From Forficula auricularia (lineage: Eukaryota > Arthropoda > Insecta > Dermaptera > Forficulidae): a stretch of DNA of 64,000 bases. The stretch lies in NCBI GenBank assembly GCA_024734495.1, contig JALMQS010000225.1, positions 15,150,591 through 15,214,590 on the forward strand, in the 5' to 3' direction. A model generated the notes under the pieces. That model worked only from the letters and a program-made list of their open reading frames with translations. It did not search any database and was not told the origin of the DNA. The position numbers and the translations under genes are program-made. Positions 53,811-64,000 of the stretch are shown here, one piece after another (position 1 is the stretch's first letter; every line of letters begins with the position of its first letter).

Positions 53811-55445
53811 AAGTCCACTAAGTGCAATAATAGTATGATTTAGAAAATTCTATTCGAATTTTCATTGAATATACATATTTTAAAATTCGTTAAATCTAAT
53901 TATTCAAATTTCAGCTATCGCGGTGTCTGTCTTTCAGTCAAGAAAATAAAATTTAAAGCTTAATTTATGGATTATCTCGAGATATTAAACCAAAGTTTTA
54001 TTTAAATCATTCTACCGGAATTTCTTATATTTTTTTCCTTTGGGTGTTTTTAGTCACTTTTTTGCGGATAAATATATTTCACTTGATTACTTAGATTTTG
54101 TACGTACATGACCCCGGATCACTTTCGAGGCTTTCACGGACCACTTATTAAATAGTTTGATGATTTAATTTTTGACTTACTTAATAGAAAAACCTCAACT
54201 TCCAACCCCAATGCCCCATCAGGAATTTCTGGATACATATTAAGTTAAGTTAACTATTATATTTTTATTTAGGGCCCTGATCAAAAATAAAACAGGATCG
54301 ATTTTTATATTTTTTTTACTTTCACTTATAATAATATCATTAAATAATAATATTATACACCAATGTAACCAGCTGAGAAGCCCACCTTTTAAATAAATAT
54401 ATTTTTAATAGCCTATATTCACTATTTATTTATTTTATTTTATTTTATTTATTTAACAAAGTATACAAACATAGGACCTTAGGTCCCACCTAGGGTTTAT
54501 ACATAATTTAGCAACAATATTTTACATAGCAACAATATTTATTCATCAAATCTTTTTCCCTGCCTGCTTAAGCGGGACATTTTAATACCTACCCAATTTG
54601 TCACATTTGATTTAATATTTATATATTTATGTTTAAAATCAAATTATCTTATCATACAATTTAAAAGTACAAGTATGTTTACTATTGCCCTTTAAATCCT
54701 TTCTTTGTGAATCAATATTTTCAAAAAAGAACTGCTCTGCCATCTAGCGGGAAAATTTTACACTATTAAAAGTACATTATTTTAATGTTAGATGTTCTTA
54801 AAATATTTCAAAGGGTGAAATATTTTTTAAAATTGTTATAAAACAAAGTATAAATACATAATATAAAATAATAAAATAATATTTATTATATTAATATAAT
54901 AAGAGTTGAATAAGCAAATTTAAAAGTTAGGTTTATCTATAAATGGACTTTGATAACAAGCTGTTTGAACAACATTACGACAAAGAAAGTTAGAGGGTGC
55001 TGTAAAAGAGTTAAGCCATCTATTGCGTGAAATTTGAATAAGAAATTACTTTTTCCATCCCCACATTTAATAAAATTACATTTAGAAACAAGAGAGCTTC
55101 CATAATGTTCAGGATTTTATTTTCTAATTCGCGAAAATATTCTAACTTTCTGGAACAAAAATGAACAAATATAATTGGTTTCCATGTCTCGCTTCGTTTA
55201 TTCTATTCTTATTTTAAGAATTTTAGGTGCCGATTTCTTTAAGTAATATTTTTATGTAGAAGAAAATAAGCTTTTGTAAGTTTATATCGTTTCTCCAGGC
55301 TAAATATTTATGAGGGCTGATCTGGCCTGTACGAGAAACCATTAGGGGAAGAAACATGACTTAACTATATAAACAATAATTTTATCCAACAAATATTTTA
55401 CCTAGAAAAAAAAATGAAACATTTTGATTTGAAATCGTCGATTGC
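53811..55445. other. AT-rich region left of the cyclase exon
   Basis: (TTTAT)n at 54425-54452, then GGACCTTAGGTCCCACC. I searched by eye on the minus strand for the next guanylate cyclase exon (end of the pseudokinase domain, dimerisation helix, cyclase) and found none. Confidence 0.4.
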
Positions 55446-55451
55446 ACTTAC

Positions 55452-55607
55452 CTTGAGCTTCGAGAACTTGTGATCCCAAATGGAACGGCCCTTGTCTAGT
55501 AATAATTTCATGGACGATAATTGCGAACGAGTACATATCGCCTTTTTGGGTACCTTCTGGTATGGGATGGTGTAAGCGAAGCAATTCTGGGGCTGTCCAT
55601 AATTGTC
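55452..55607 (-). CDS. Receptor guanylate cyclase, pseudokinase-domain exon (C-lobe)
   Basis: A 156-nt internal exon on the minus strand, phase 1 at both ends. Acceptor ATCTTTTAG at 55608-55616, donor GTAAGTG at 55451-55445. It encodes (R)[60 protein letters not shown] and GDxYSFxIIxxEI with R-x-GPF are characteristic of the kinase homology domain of membrane guanylate cyclases of the natriuretic-peptide-receptor type, which make cGMP on ligand binding. The domain is regulatory, not catalytic: APE and the helix-F Asp (GD) are kept. It joins 63155-63323 in phase, the A left there plus GA making Arg. The next exon was not found; no stop or frameshift is seen, so the gene looks intact. Confidence 0.9.
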
Positions 55608-55726
55608 CTAAAAGATATAACATATTATTATTATTTATTTTTTTAAATATAAAAGATATTAATATTATTATTTATTTATTTAAAATAAAATATATTATTA
55701 ATATTAATATTTATTTATTAAAATAA

Positions 55727-56233
55727 CTAATTCAAAACAAAAACTACTATGCTCCTCCTCAATCAGCTTAGCAAACAGGAAGTTGCTATTGAAGACATAT
55801 GTATGGAGCATAGCCATGTACGGGTGTGAAACCTGGACAATTGGAAAAGCGGAGAGAAAGAGATTGGAGGCTTTCGAAATGTGGTGCTACAGAAGAATGA
55901 TGAATATCAAATGGATGGATAAAATTACAAATGAAGAAGTTCTTGGAAGAATCGGAGAAAGAAGAACCTTGTGGAAGAGTCTGAAGAAGAGAAGAGGTCA
56001 GATGATGGGGCACACACTGAGACATGGGGGACTGCTTAGGGATATCTTGGAGGGGGAGGTGGGAAAGAAAAGGGGAAGGGGAAGACCCAGATTAGAATAT
56101 TTCAACCAAATAATTGGGGTTATGGGATGCCAGACATTTAGAGAGGTTAAACAGCTGGCGAGGGACAGAGTCGAGTGGAGACGGATTGTTGCATCAAACC
56201 AGTCTTAGGACTGTATACTCAATGATGATGAAC
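55727..56233 (+). mobile_element. LINE-C reverse transcriptase C-terminus, copy 2
   Basis: Plus strand, inside the cyclase intron and opposite to the gene. Open from about 55730 to the stop at 56208: SISLANRKLLLKTYVWSI, MYGCETWTIGKAERKR, MWCYRRMMNIKWMDKIT, MMGHTLRHGGLLRDILEG, GKKRGRGRPRLEYFNQI, DRVEWRRIVASNQS. This is the post-palm C-terminal region of an RTE-like endonuclease/reverse transcriptase; the catalytic part is missing, so it is a 5'-truncated dead copy although its remaining frame is unbroken. The tail ACTCAATGATGATGA matches copy 1 (27365-28085), and the two are almost identical, so both insertions are recent. Confidence 0.9.
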
Positions 56234-57015
56234 ACACGTATTATTATTTATTTTTTACAAATAACATAATATATTATTGTCTTCTTCAATTTATAAAAAT
56301 TCTTCTACTCTCAGCAAAAATAAACTTTCAATTTAACATATATTATTATTATCGAGTTGCACTTTATCAGTTTCCGGTGGAATTAAATTTAAATCACTTG
56401 ATCGCGAAATTTTTTATTAATGAGTTTAATTTTAGTAAAATTTATGCGAGTTCTATTTTCCAAATTATTTTTTTCCCTTAAAGATAGGGCCATTGACTCT
56501 GATTGCTTTTTAGTACTTGGGTTTAATTACCAAGGAGTTGAGTACAGGCAACCTGCAGTTAAAATATCCATAGCAGTTCGAATTTAATAGAAGATAATCT
56601 CTAATATATACATTATATTTTACAATATATTTATAATCAATTACATTAGATCGTTTAATGATCTCTGTCTTTTTTTAAAACACGAGGAAAGTATTTAAAA
56701 ATGTTTTTGTTTATTTAATACTAAGCACAATAGAATAACATTTTTATAAAATAATAATCTTCTTTTTCTTCTTCTTCATTTTTTATATTATACTGATGCT
56801 GCTTTTTTCCCTTTGGGCTTCCAGATCATAACATATACCATATTTAGGAATTTAATCTTTCAGTAAATTGGAGGTACAAGAAAACTTTTTCAAGAGAGTA
56901 CACTTTACTCAAATAAGCTGATTTAGAAATTTTACTGACAGAAAACGGTTTTGAGCTAAAAGCTGTGGTATATTAACAATTTTATCAATTCATATGCCAA
57001 ATTTCAACTCATTTT
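56234..57015. other. Intronic AT-rich stretch, no feature seen
   Basis: CTTCTTCTTTTTC-type runs near 56757; no coding or RNA signal. Confidence 0.4.
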
Positions 57016-57019
57016 AGAT

Positions 57020-57270
57020 TTGATAGCTCCCTAAATTTCAATTCAATTTTGTTTACTGGTTTTCTACATTTTTGAACTAGAAGTTCTAAAGATAGAAAAA
57101 TAAAAATCTATTAAAAAAAAAATCATTTGTTTCCAGAAAGAACTTTCTACGGCCTTCCGTTCTTGCTTTATCGTGAGTATTAAAATCAGACAGAGATGAA
57201 ATAATTTTATTCACATTTCAGATATTTCTGATTAGGAACAATAAAAAATTCTTGAACACTTTCGATGGAA
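57020..57270 (-). repeat. GAACGGAAAGTCG dispersed repeat, inverted copy
   Basis: On the minus strand ATAAAGCAAGAACGGAAGGC, AGAAAGTTCTTTCTGG, and AAAATGTAGAAAACC, in family order. Confidence 0.55.
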
Positions 57271-57487
57271 CTCAAAAGTGCTAACGTCCCGGCAGACTCG
57301 GCGCGCTAAGCGTACCGAAGAGTAGATACTTGTCCAGTTCGGTTTGAGAAACTAGCAAAAACTTAACATCAACTATCTCAATATTGTGATTTTTGGAATT
57401 GATACATTAATTCCGAAAACCTTTTATAGACATACGATTTTCTTAAATTTTTATAATTTATAAATATTTTGTTGTTAGAGTTCGTGG

Positions 57488-57715
57488 CTTTGATGGAATT
57501 GCATTAGATGAAGGAGGATGTATCAAAGTTGGGTGCGCTGGGTTCATTAAAACACCCTGAATAAAACGTTTCAGCCTGAATTTATTTGTCCATCTTCAGT
57601 TAATTGGGAGTTATACACACAATGTGGTATACATATGTGATTGAACATAGCCTTGCCAAAAATAAGAATTGTAGCTTCGTGTAAATTTATAATAAGCCTT
57701 CGCCAAAGGTCAGAG
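57488..57715. repeat. Single arm of the 45893-type fold-back
   Basis: GCATTAGATGAAGGAGGATG, GGGTTCATTAAAACACC, ACGTTTCAGCCTGAATTTAT, CATCTTCAGTTAATTGGGAG and GCCTTGCCAAAAATAAG match the left arm at 45893. On the minus strand the ribozyme-like core is decayed (CTGAAGA kept, stem II and CGAAAC changed to TGAAAC). No mirror arm follows. Confidence 0.75.
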
Positions 57716-57955
57716 AAAAATTTGATTATTTTAAGCTATAAGAAGGTCTGGGCCTCATGAGCCTCTGGGCACGTGCCTGAGAGCAATAACATATTTATAA
57801 ACCAGATAGGTATACATGTAAATTGTATAAGTGTATATGGTCGGGGAGATTTTATCGTTCGATTTTTCCCAGTAAATAAAAAAGTGATAAATGTACTCAC
57901 AAAAATATTATACAATCACAATAATTATAATAGTATATTTAAAATTTACTCCAAA
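57716..57955. other. Intronic, nothing recognised
   Basis: Short AT-rich interval; a 69-codon frame at 57773 is unremarkable. Confidence 0.3.
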
Positions 57956-57959
57956 ATGA

Positions 57960-58262
57960 CTATATCTCCCTTTCGGGGATAAATAGAGCAAAATACTCAA
58001 ATATATTTTTTTGTATTTCAATGCTTCACTTTCCTAAACTAAACTCATATCGATATCTTTTCTGGTTTAAGAGAACTTGAAAAACTCTGAAAACACCTTT
58101 TGGGGTCTTTACCCCCTTTAGGGTTCGAATTTCATAAAATCCCTTCTTAGCACACCCATAAATCGTTGAAAGAATATACACTCCAAATTTAATCATTCTA
58201 GGTTAAGTGCTTTAGGCTGTGCGTTGATAGATGAATGAATGAATGAATGAAACATCACCTTC
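57960..58262 (+). repeat. Dispersed repeat ending in (ATGA)n
   Basis: CCCCCTTTAGGGTTCGAATTTC, TAGGTTAAGTGCTTTAGGCT, GTGCGTTGATAGATGAATGA then (ATGA)4. Repeats of this form, ending in a short tetranucleotide run, are widespread in insects. Single copy in this window. Confidence 0.5.
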
Positions 58263-58393
58263 TCACAGTGGAGGCCTGTGGCAAATTCATCTGATTCCTC
58301 TATGTAAAGAAGCTAAACCATCTATTTTTAATTTTAAGAGCGTATTGGATTGAAAATACAATTTTAATTATTAAAATTTCTTTTTTCGGCTTT

Positions 58394-58655
58394 CTATTCT
58401 GCACAAGTGTTAATAACAACATCAAAATTCAAATTTTGGCCCATCGATAGAATAGCTAAGTTTTCTTGTTCCATAGAATTTCTTAAATAACTTTTAATCA
58501 ATTTTAATTTTGAAAATGATTGATTGCTCGGCACTAGCCGTAGTCATAGGAATGGTTACAAACAACAGAAATGCAGTGAACACTTTAGGAAAGCTTGAAG
58601 ACATAAAATGATTATTTATGATTAATAAATCAGCAAGTTCTCTCATAGAAAATTT
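58394..58655 (-). pseudogene. hAT transposase dimerisation-domain tail
   Basis: Minus strand: RELADLLIINNHF, SSSFPKVFTAFLLFVTIPMT, TASAEQS, then after a 4-base duplication (ATCA) in the next frame FSKLKLIKSYLRNSM, EQENLAILSMGQNLNFDVVI, NTCAE and a stop at 58394-58396. P-x-V-x-x-x-x-x-x-x-TIP-x-T-x-ASAE-x-SFSKLK-x-IK is the hAT C-terminal dimerisation region of the ZMYM1-like group. Only one frameshift breaks it, but the rest of the transposase is absent. Sits in the cyclase intron, same strand as the gene. Confidence 0.85.
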
Positions 58656-58739
58656 TAATTTTTTTTTTTTTTTTTTTAATGATAATAAAGAAGTAAGAGA
58701 AAGTCGTGTTTCTTGCAAACTAATCAACTAAAGTACTAT

Positions 58740-59135
58740 CAGATATTTAATTATATGTATTAAGATAAATTATAAACATGTAAAAATTTTTTTTAAATGT
58801 ATTTTTTAGATATTAAATCGGGGGGAGTTCTGGATCCCCTTTCAACCGTCTCGACCAAAGGACAAAATAAGTAGATGCATAGATGAGAAATAGGATTTAA
58901 TATCTAGATTTGCGTTTTGAACGTATTTTTTTTGAATATCTTGAAAAATCCCCCTCCATACTTAGGTGAACTCTATAGTTGCAATATAAGGAGTGGGATC
59001 AAAGCAGCCGAGCTATTTCGTCTCGAACTTTCTTACTGGAAACATCTATGGAAATTGTTCTTTATAAGAGAATAGTGATTCCCTCCCTGATTAAATATAA
59101 TCAAGCCCTTAAATTATTTAACGACGTGTCGAATC
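58740..59135. other. Intronic AT-rich stretch, no feature seen
   Basis: No signal recognised apart from short T runs. Confidence 0.35.
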
Positions 59136-59138
59136 CAA

Positions 59139-59760
59139 TTAAGTGACTTTTTCATTAATTATCCTTAAGGACCTTTTAACACTCTACAACCAAATTGTAT
59201 AAAATTTTAGGATTAACTTTATTACAACGTTTTGAATAAAATTAAGTTACTTTTTCATTAATTATCCTTAAGGACCTTTTAACCCTATTCAACCAAATTG
59301 CACTAAATTTTAGTATTAACTTTCTTACAACGTTTATAATCAAATTAAGTGACTTTTTCATGAAAAATCCTTAAGGACATTTTAACACCATTGATCAAAA
59401 TTTTACCAATTTTTAGAATTAGGTTTCTGACAAGGTTTAGAATAAAAAAAGTGACTTTTTCATTAATTATCCTTATGGATTTTTTTACACTTCTCATCCA
59501 AATTTCACCAAATTTTAGTATTAACTTTCTTGGGACGGTTTGAATCAAATTAAGTGACTTTATCATTAATTATCCTTAAAGAACTTTTCAGACTCTTCAA
59601 CCAAATTGCACCAAATTTTAGTTCTTTCTTACAAAGTTTTGTAATAAATTAAGTGACTTTTTCATTAATTATCCTTAAGGACATTTTAGCACTCTTGATT
59701 CACATTTTAGAATTAGGTTTCTTTCAACTAAATGATTTTTTCATTAAAAAATCCTTAATT
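59139..59760 (+). repeat. Minisatellite, ~102-bp unit, about six copies
   Basis: Units begin near 59139, 59241, 59343, 59446, 59547 and 59648: AATTAAGTGACTTTTTCATT, AATTATCCTTAAGGACxTTT, CAACCAAATTGxACxAAATT, TTAGxATTAACTTTCTTAC. Identity between units is perhaps 80%. A 73-codon minus frame is a by-product. Confidence 0.9.
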
Positions 59761-59859
59761 TACATTTGTAAGACATTTTTTAACTTAATATCAAAATAAT
59801 TTCATTTCTAATTAATCTTTTCAGGGTAAATTTTAATATGCTATTTTATACCATCGTGC

Positions 59860-60625
59860 TCGTATACTTTAATTTATTCTAATAGTATATTATATAGAGA
59901 GCTCGAGTATAATAATTATTTTTATATCTGGCCTAAAAATTAAATTTATGAACCCTTCCAAAAATGGTGAAGTGATACAAAAGGATACCTCTCATTTTCG
60001 AATTATTTTAAGAAATTAATGTTTTACTTTTAAAGAAATTTTAATTTATTCTAATAGTATATTAGTTATTAAAAAGATATTAAAAATTAAAATTATGAAC
60101 CACTCCAAAAATCCTTAAGTGATACAAAGGGTCCCCCTTAGCTCTCGTTTTCGGAATTTTATAAGAAAATAAATTTTCATTTTTAATGAAATTTGAATTT
60201 ATTAATATTTATTTTTATATCTCTCTTAAAAATTAAATTTATGATCCCTCCAGAAATGGTTAAGTGCTTAAAAGGGTCCCCCTTACCTTCCATTTTCGGA
60301 TTTTTTAAGAAAATAGTTTTACTTTTCAAGAAATTTTAATTTATTTTAATAGTATATTATTTAGAGAGCTCGAGTATAATAATTATTTTTACATCTCTCC
60401 TAAAAATTAAATTTATTAACCCTTCCAAAAATGGTGAAGTGATACAAAGGGTCCTCTTTACTAGTACATCTCATTTTCCGAATTTTCAAAAAAATAAAGT
60501 TTTACTTTTCAAGAAATTTTAATTTATTTTAATAGTATATTATATAGAGAGCTCGAATATATTCGATATTTTTATATACGTGTTCAAAACCAAAATTTAA
60601 GTCCAGTGAACTTTGTTGAAATACA
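59860..60625 (+). repeat. GAGCTC tandem array, ~165-bp unit
   Basis: Four to five units: TTAATTTATTCTAATAGTAT, ATTATATAGAGAGCTCGAGT, TTATGAACCCTTCCAAAAAT, GGTGAAGTGATACAAA, GGGTCCCCCTT. Units start near 59869, 60041, 60185, 60338 and 60518. Same family as 26780-27085. Confidence 0.9.
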
Positions 60626-60628
60626 TAC

Positions 60629-60652
60629 ATGTTAAGGTGCGTTTACAGGTGA
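60629..60652 (+). mobile_element. Left end of the TTAA MITE type
   Basis: TTAAGGTGCGTTTACAGG matches the end of the MITE at 26609. The sequence outside the TTAA (TTGTTGAAATACATACATG) also matches the flank there (TTGTTGAAATAACTACATA on the complement). The body is replaced by the next element. Confidence 0.65.
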
Positions 60653-60654
60653 TA

Positions 60655-61112
60655 CACACAAATACAAGGTCTTTCAGGAGGAATAGTTAATATTTTTAGG
60701 AGGTGGCATAGACGAATTGCAATAAAAAATGCCATATAACACCTGCCGAATTTTTATTGATTACAAAGATACAGCTGTTAGTACGTAACTCAATATCGGC
60801 ATACTCAGCATGTGTAAATACGTGCGGCATGTTTACACGCTACAGTAGAGTAAACTTGTCCAACAAATCACAATGAAAACTTAAATGTAAACTAAACAAC
60901 TTCACAACTTAAACATCAACACTCTACTGCTGACATTCGATAAATACGGCCATAGTAACCGGTGTACCAAGTCACGAAACGAAAATGCATTGATCTCAGC
61001 TCTTTCTCTGTACTCATTAAAAATTGGACACATGTTGTATGGCATTTTTTATTGCAATTATTCTATACTACCACCTCTTAAAATATATACTATTCCTCCT
61101 GAAACACTCTGC
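60655..61112. mobile_element. TIR element, ~455 bp
   Basis: Inverted ends of ~85 bp: left TTTCAGGAGGAATAGTTAAT, AGGAGGTGGCATAGACGAAT, GCAATAAAAAATGCCATATA; right complement TTTCAGGAGGAATAGTATAT, AAGAGGTGGTAGTATAGAAT, GCAATAAAAAATGCCATACA. Non-coding interior. Target duplication not resolved. Confidence 0.75.
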
Positions 61113-61136
61113 ATATAATATATATATGTATATGGG

Positions 61137-62562
61137 CAGATCCATTACTTTTCGACAAAAGTGTGCGGGGTGGGTCACCGATTTTTGATGCCGACTTTTT
61201 CCTCGAAAGTACATCAGCAAATGAGATGATTTTGAAAATTTGAGCCCAATTCGATCGAATTTGGCCGCTGCAGAATTTTTGAATTTTGAAAAAAGTCGAT
61301 TTTTCAGTCATTTTCAAAAGTGTCTATCTCAGCTTCTATATAACCTAGAGACTTGTTTGAGGCGGCATTCTTCTCTGTAAACCATCTACTTTTAAGAAAA
61401 AAGTTGGTCATTGGTTCACAGCGAGCTGCTAACTAAACCACTGTTTCCGAGAAATTTCGCCTATTTTTAAAATGCTGTTATATATACAGTTTTCGAAGTA
61501 GATGGTTGATCAGCAGCTGATATTTTTGTTCAGGTATACTCTGAAGAAATATACCCACTTTTTATTTGATTGCTTCAATTTCGTCAAGTTATGGCCATCT
61601 AAAGCCGATCGTTAAAACTGAGAAAATTGAGCGAAAATATTATTAATAATGACATGATAGTTCTCAAATTCTTTGAAAATTTGTATTCAACATATTATTA
61701 AAGGAAATGAACAAATATTTACTTTTTAAAAATTTTAAACAAATAAATCAAAATAAAGATTATTAATTATTTCGCTCAATTTTCTCAAACAATCCGTTTT
61801 GCTCCTTATTTTCGAATATATTTTCAGAAAAATATCAATTATTTACGTTAAAATTACAAAATTGATGATAAAACCACAAAAAAATGTTATATTAAATCGA
61901 AAAGTTGATAATTTAAAAAAATCATATCTCGGAAACCACTTCAATTCCAAAATTGAAATTTTCAGGGTTGTTTGAGGATAGAATGAAGTACACTCCCTGA
62001 AAATTTTAAAAGATTTCGAGTTGAAAGAAAATAGTTCTGGCTATCTGAAAATGACGATTTTTCAAAAATCGTTCGGCTTTAGATGGTCATAACTTAACGA
62101 AATAGAAGCAATCAACTAAAAAGTGGGTAGATTTCTTCAGAGTATAACTGAACAAAAAATATCAGCTGCTGATCAACCCTCTACTTCGAAAACTGTAGAT
62201 ATGACAGCATTTTAAAAATAAGCAAAATTTCTCTGAAACGGTGGTTTAGTTAGCAGCTCGCTGTGAAGCCCGACTTGAGTATAAACCAATCACCAATTTC
62301 TTAAAAGTAGAGGGTTTAAATAGAAGAATGCCGCCTCAAACAAGTCTCTAAGTCATATAGAAGCTGAGATAGAAACTTTTGAAAATGACTGAAAAATCGA
62401 CTTTTTTTAAAATTCAAAAAATTCTCCAGCGGCCAAATGTGATCAAATCGGGCTCAAATTTTCAGGACCATCTCCTTTTTTGGTGTAGTTTTGAGGAAAA
62501 AATCGGCATCAAAATCGGTGACCCAACCCCGCACACTTTCATCGAAAAGTAATGGATTCCTA
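61137..62562. mobile_element. 1.4-kb fold-back element
   Basis: Arms of about 470-500 bp (61137-61610, 62060-62562) are inverted copies at perhaps 85-90%: CATTACTTTTCGA, AAAGTGTGCGGGG, GTTTGAGGCGGCATTCTTC, AGCAGCTGATATTTTTGTTC, CTTTAGATGGTCATAACTT. The AT-rich centre (61620-62050) is unique. No transposase seen. The target duplication is not clear because the flanks are AT microsatellite-like. Confidence 0.85.
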
Positions 62563-63150
62563 TATATATTATTTATTTGTTTTTTACAATTGTTGATGTT
62601 TAAAGATTTAAAGGGCATCGATTTGACACATGAATGAAAAAAGTGCTTTTCAAAGCGATCCTAGATGAAATGATAAGCACTTGAAAATGTGTCTAGAATT
62701 ATGGGTCAAAAAGTTTTTATTCTCGTGTGATTTCAGACCATTGATAATTCAAATTTATGAGAAAAACAGACAACTTAAATTTTATGTCGTTTAACTGTTG
62801 AGATTTATTTATATATACGAATACGATATTATGTAAAATCGAAAAGTATTGTTGTTTTAATAAAATTTTACTTCTTTTGATAAATATCTTTTTATTGGCG
62901 TATGGAAACTCGTGAAAAAAGAGAATAAAAATATTCAATTCACTATCTTTGCTTCCCCTTATCAATATTAGCCAAGATCCAGACAGTTGGATAATAAAAA
63001 AGGTTCTCGACCTTGTTATGTCTTTGATTTTAGTTTTCGGCAATAAAATGAAATTGCTCTTAAATTTAATTTGAACACTAGAACAATTCAAGGCCTATAA
63101 TTTTTTAATTTTTTTTATGCATGGTTCAATACTCTTGCAAGCAATTGTTC
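62563..63150. other. Intronic stretch with one unrecognised frame
   Basis: A minus-strand frame of 124 codons (63091-62717; MNCSSVQIKFKSNFILLP, then FHEFPYANKKIFIKRSK) lies just inside the intron. It has no recognised motif and Ile/Lys/Phe/Asn-rich composition as expected of AT-rich noncoding DNA. I do not call it a gene. Confidence 0.3.
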
Positions 63151-63154
63151 TTAC

Positions 63155-63323
63155 TTTTCCAGAAAGCATAAGATTTTTCATCGTTACGCTCGTCGGTTGG
63201 AGTGCGTAGAGAATGGAGACCGAAATCGGCAATTTTCAAGACAAACCGAGAATCCACGACACAGTTGGACGACTTAAGAGAGCCGTGTGATTTTATTTCA
63301 CTTGAATGGAGATACGACATGCC
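63155..63323 (-). CDS. Receptor guanylate cyclase, pseudokinase-domain exon (catalytic-loop region)
   Basis: A 169-nt internal exon on the minus strand, starting at phase 0 and ending after one base of a codon. Acceptor TTATTTTCAG (63333-63324), donor GTAAGAAC (63154-63147). It encodes [58 protein letters not shown]-x-x-LH, [13 protein letters not shown] and RFVLKIxD(F/Y)GL are hallmarks of the kinase homology domain of natriuretic-peptide-receptor-type membrane guanylate cyclases. The catalytic-loop HRD of active kinases reads HGS, so the phosphotransfer Asp is missing: a pseudokinase, as in the family; DFG is kept. In the receptor this domain sits below the membrane and holds the cyclase inactive until ligand and ATP bind. 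Earlier exons lie beyond 64000. Confidence 0.92.
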
Positions 63324-63471
63324 CTGAAAATAAAGAAAAAATTAGCTAAATTTATTTTTTTACCTATTCAGATTTCCCAACTAGTTCCCTTCATATGTTA
63401 AAGTTAAAGCATTAATTTAGTCAATCTATTAATTCATTAGTTAATATATACTATATATATTTATCTAGATT

Positions 63472-63536
63472 AATTTGCCGCAACGCTGACGTAATGCTGC
63501 CGTCAGGGAGCGCTGATGCCGTCTTTGCGGCAAATT
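63472..63536. repeat. Compact GC-rich hairpin, 12-bp ends
   Basis: AATTTGCCGCAA (63472-63483) and its exact complement TTGCGGCAAATT (63525-63536) bound a 41-nt interior that itself contains CTGACG...CGTCAG. GC-rich within AT-rich intron DNA; perhaps a very small MITE. Confidence 0.75.
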
Positions 63537-63544
63537 TGAAATAT

Positions 63545-64000
63545 AATTGTAATTCAAACTCGAATTTTGGAATGAAAGACTCCAATTGATTTTAAATTAA
63601 GAAACATTAAATTTATTGATATTTATTTCCCCCTTCCTCCTCACCACTCAAAAATCAAATATTCAATTCGCTTTTCTTTGCGCACAGAAAAAGAAATTAA
63701 TCACATCTTATTTGATTTATATTTTATATATTATTTGTTTATTTTTTAAAAATTTGCCACTTTTTTATAATTTATTAAAAATCTAAATTTTGTTATTCTT
63801 ATTTTTTGATTTTTACAAAATTGAACGACTTAAGACACGCATGCCCGAGTTTCTCATGGCAATACTGGAGGGAGCAGCCTGTCATACAAACAACACCTGA
63901 TTGATCTCTTTTAAATATTTGGAGCCTTATATCGATTATCGATCCCAAATTAAAAAAAAAATGATATAATATAATTCTCCTCCTCACACAATCCCACTTA
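63545..64000. other. Right edge, nothing firmly recognised
   Basis: AT-rich except 63830-63905. Short frames there (plus: RMPEFLMAILEGAACHTNNT then stop; minus: SGVVCMTGCSLQYC) are unrecognised. The next upstream cyclase exon was not found here. Confidence 0.35.

Noticed and set aside
62717..63091. 124-codon minus-strand gene
   Set aside because: No motif, AT-driven amino-acid composition, intronic position; the length is possible by chance in AT-rich DNA.

Overview
The window looks like a gene-poor stretch of a very AT-rich (about 70% A+T by eye) animal nuclear genome, probably an arthropod. The evidence is spliced exons with GT/AG sites, many eukaryotic transposons (non-LTR retrotransposons, hAT, pogo-like and mariner DNA elements, tRNA-derived SINEs, Penelope-type ribozyme motifs), micro- and minisatellites, and no bacterial-style gene packing. 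I cannot name the species.

The only host gene I can support lies on the minus strand at the right end. Two exons (63155-63323, then 55452-55607) encode adjacent parts of the pseudokinase (kinase homology) domain of a membrane receptor guanylate cyclase of the natriuretic-peptide-receptor type. They are joined in phase across a 7.5 kb intron. That intron is packed with repeats: a 5'-truncated LINE, a ribozyme-like repeat arm, a hAT transposase tail, two tandem arrays and a 1.4 kb fold-back. Upstream exons lie beyond position 64000; I did not find the downstream dimerisation and cyclase exons.

The rest is layered mobile DNA. 1-13 kb: a gag-like relic, SINEs, two LINE fragments, a pogo-like MITE, and fold-back repeats carrying minimal hammerhead-like ribozyme motifs. 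13-19 kb: minisatellites, then a large hairpin-ended repeat element (called HME here) split by a LINE that still shows RNase H. 19-31 kb: decayed hAT transposase, a LINE with recognisable reverse transcriptase, a TTAA MITE, and two GC-rich islands of unknown nature. 33-37 kb: a tandem repeat with a MITE inserted cleanly, then the longest HME copy. 38-47 kb: two large hAT-type elements with 8-bp target duplications, one holding an HME copy and a MITE that has its own target duplication. 47-53 kb: a tandem array, mariner and hAT transposase tails, another HME copy and LINE tails.

The most interesting material is (1) the HME family (seven copies) and a sister family (HME-2, two copies), which share an end hairpin whose stem sequence differs while base-pairing and flanks are kept; and (2) several hammerhead-like motifs, two pairs of which form fold-backs and which show paired changes in stem II. 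No rRNA, functional tRNA, CRISPR or prokaryotic-style operon was seen. No host gene other than the cyclase was recognised.
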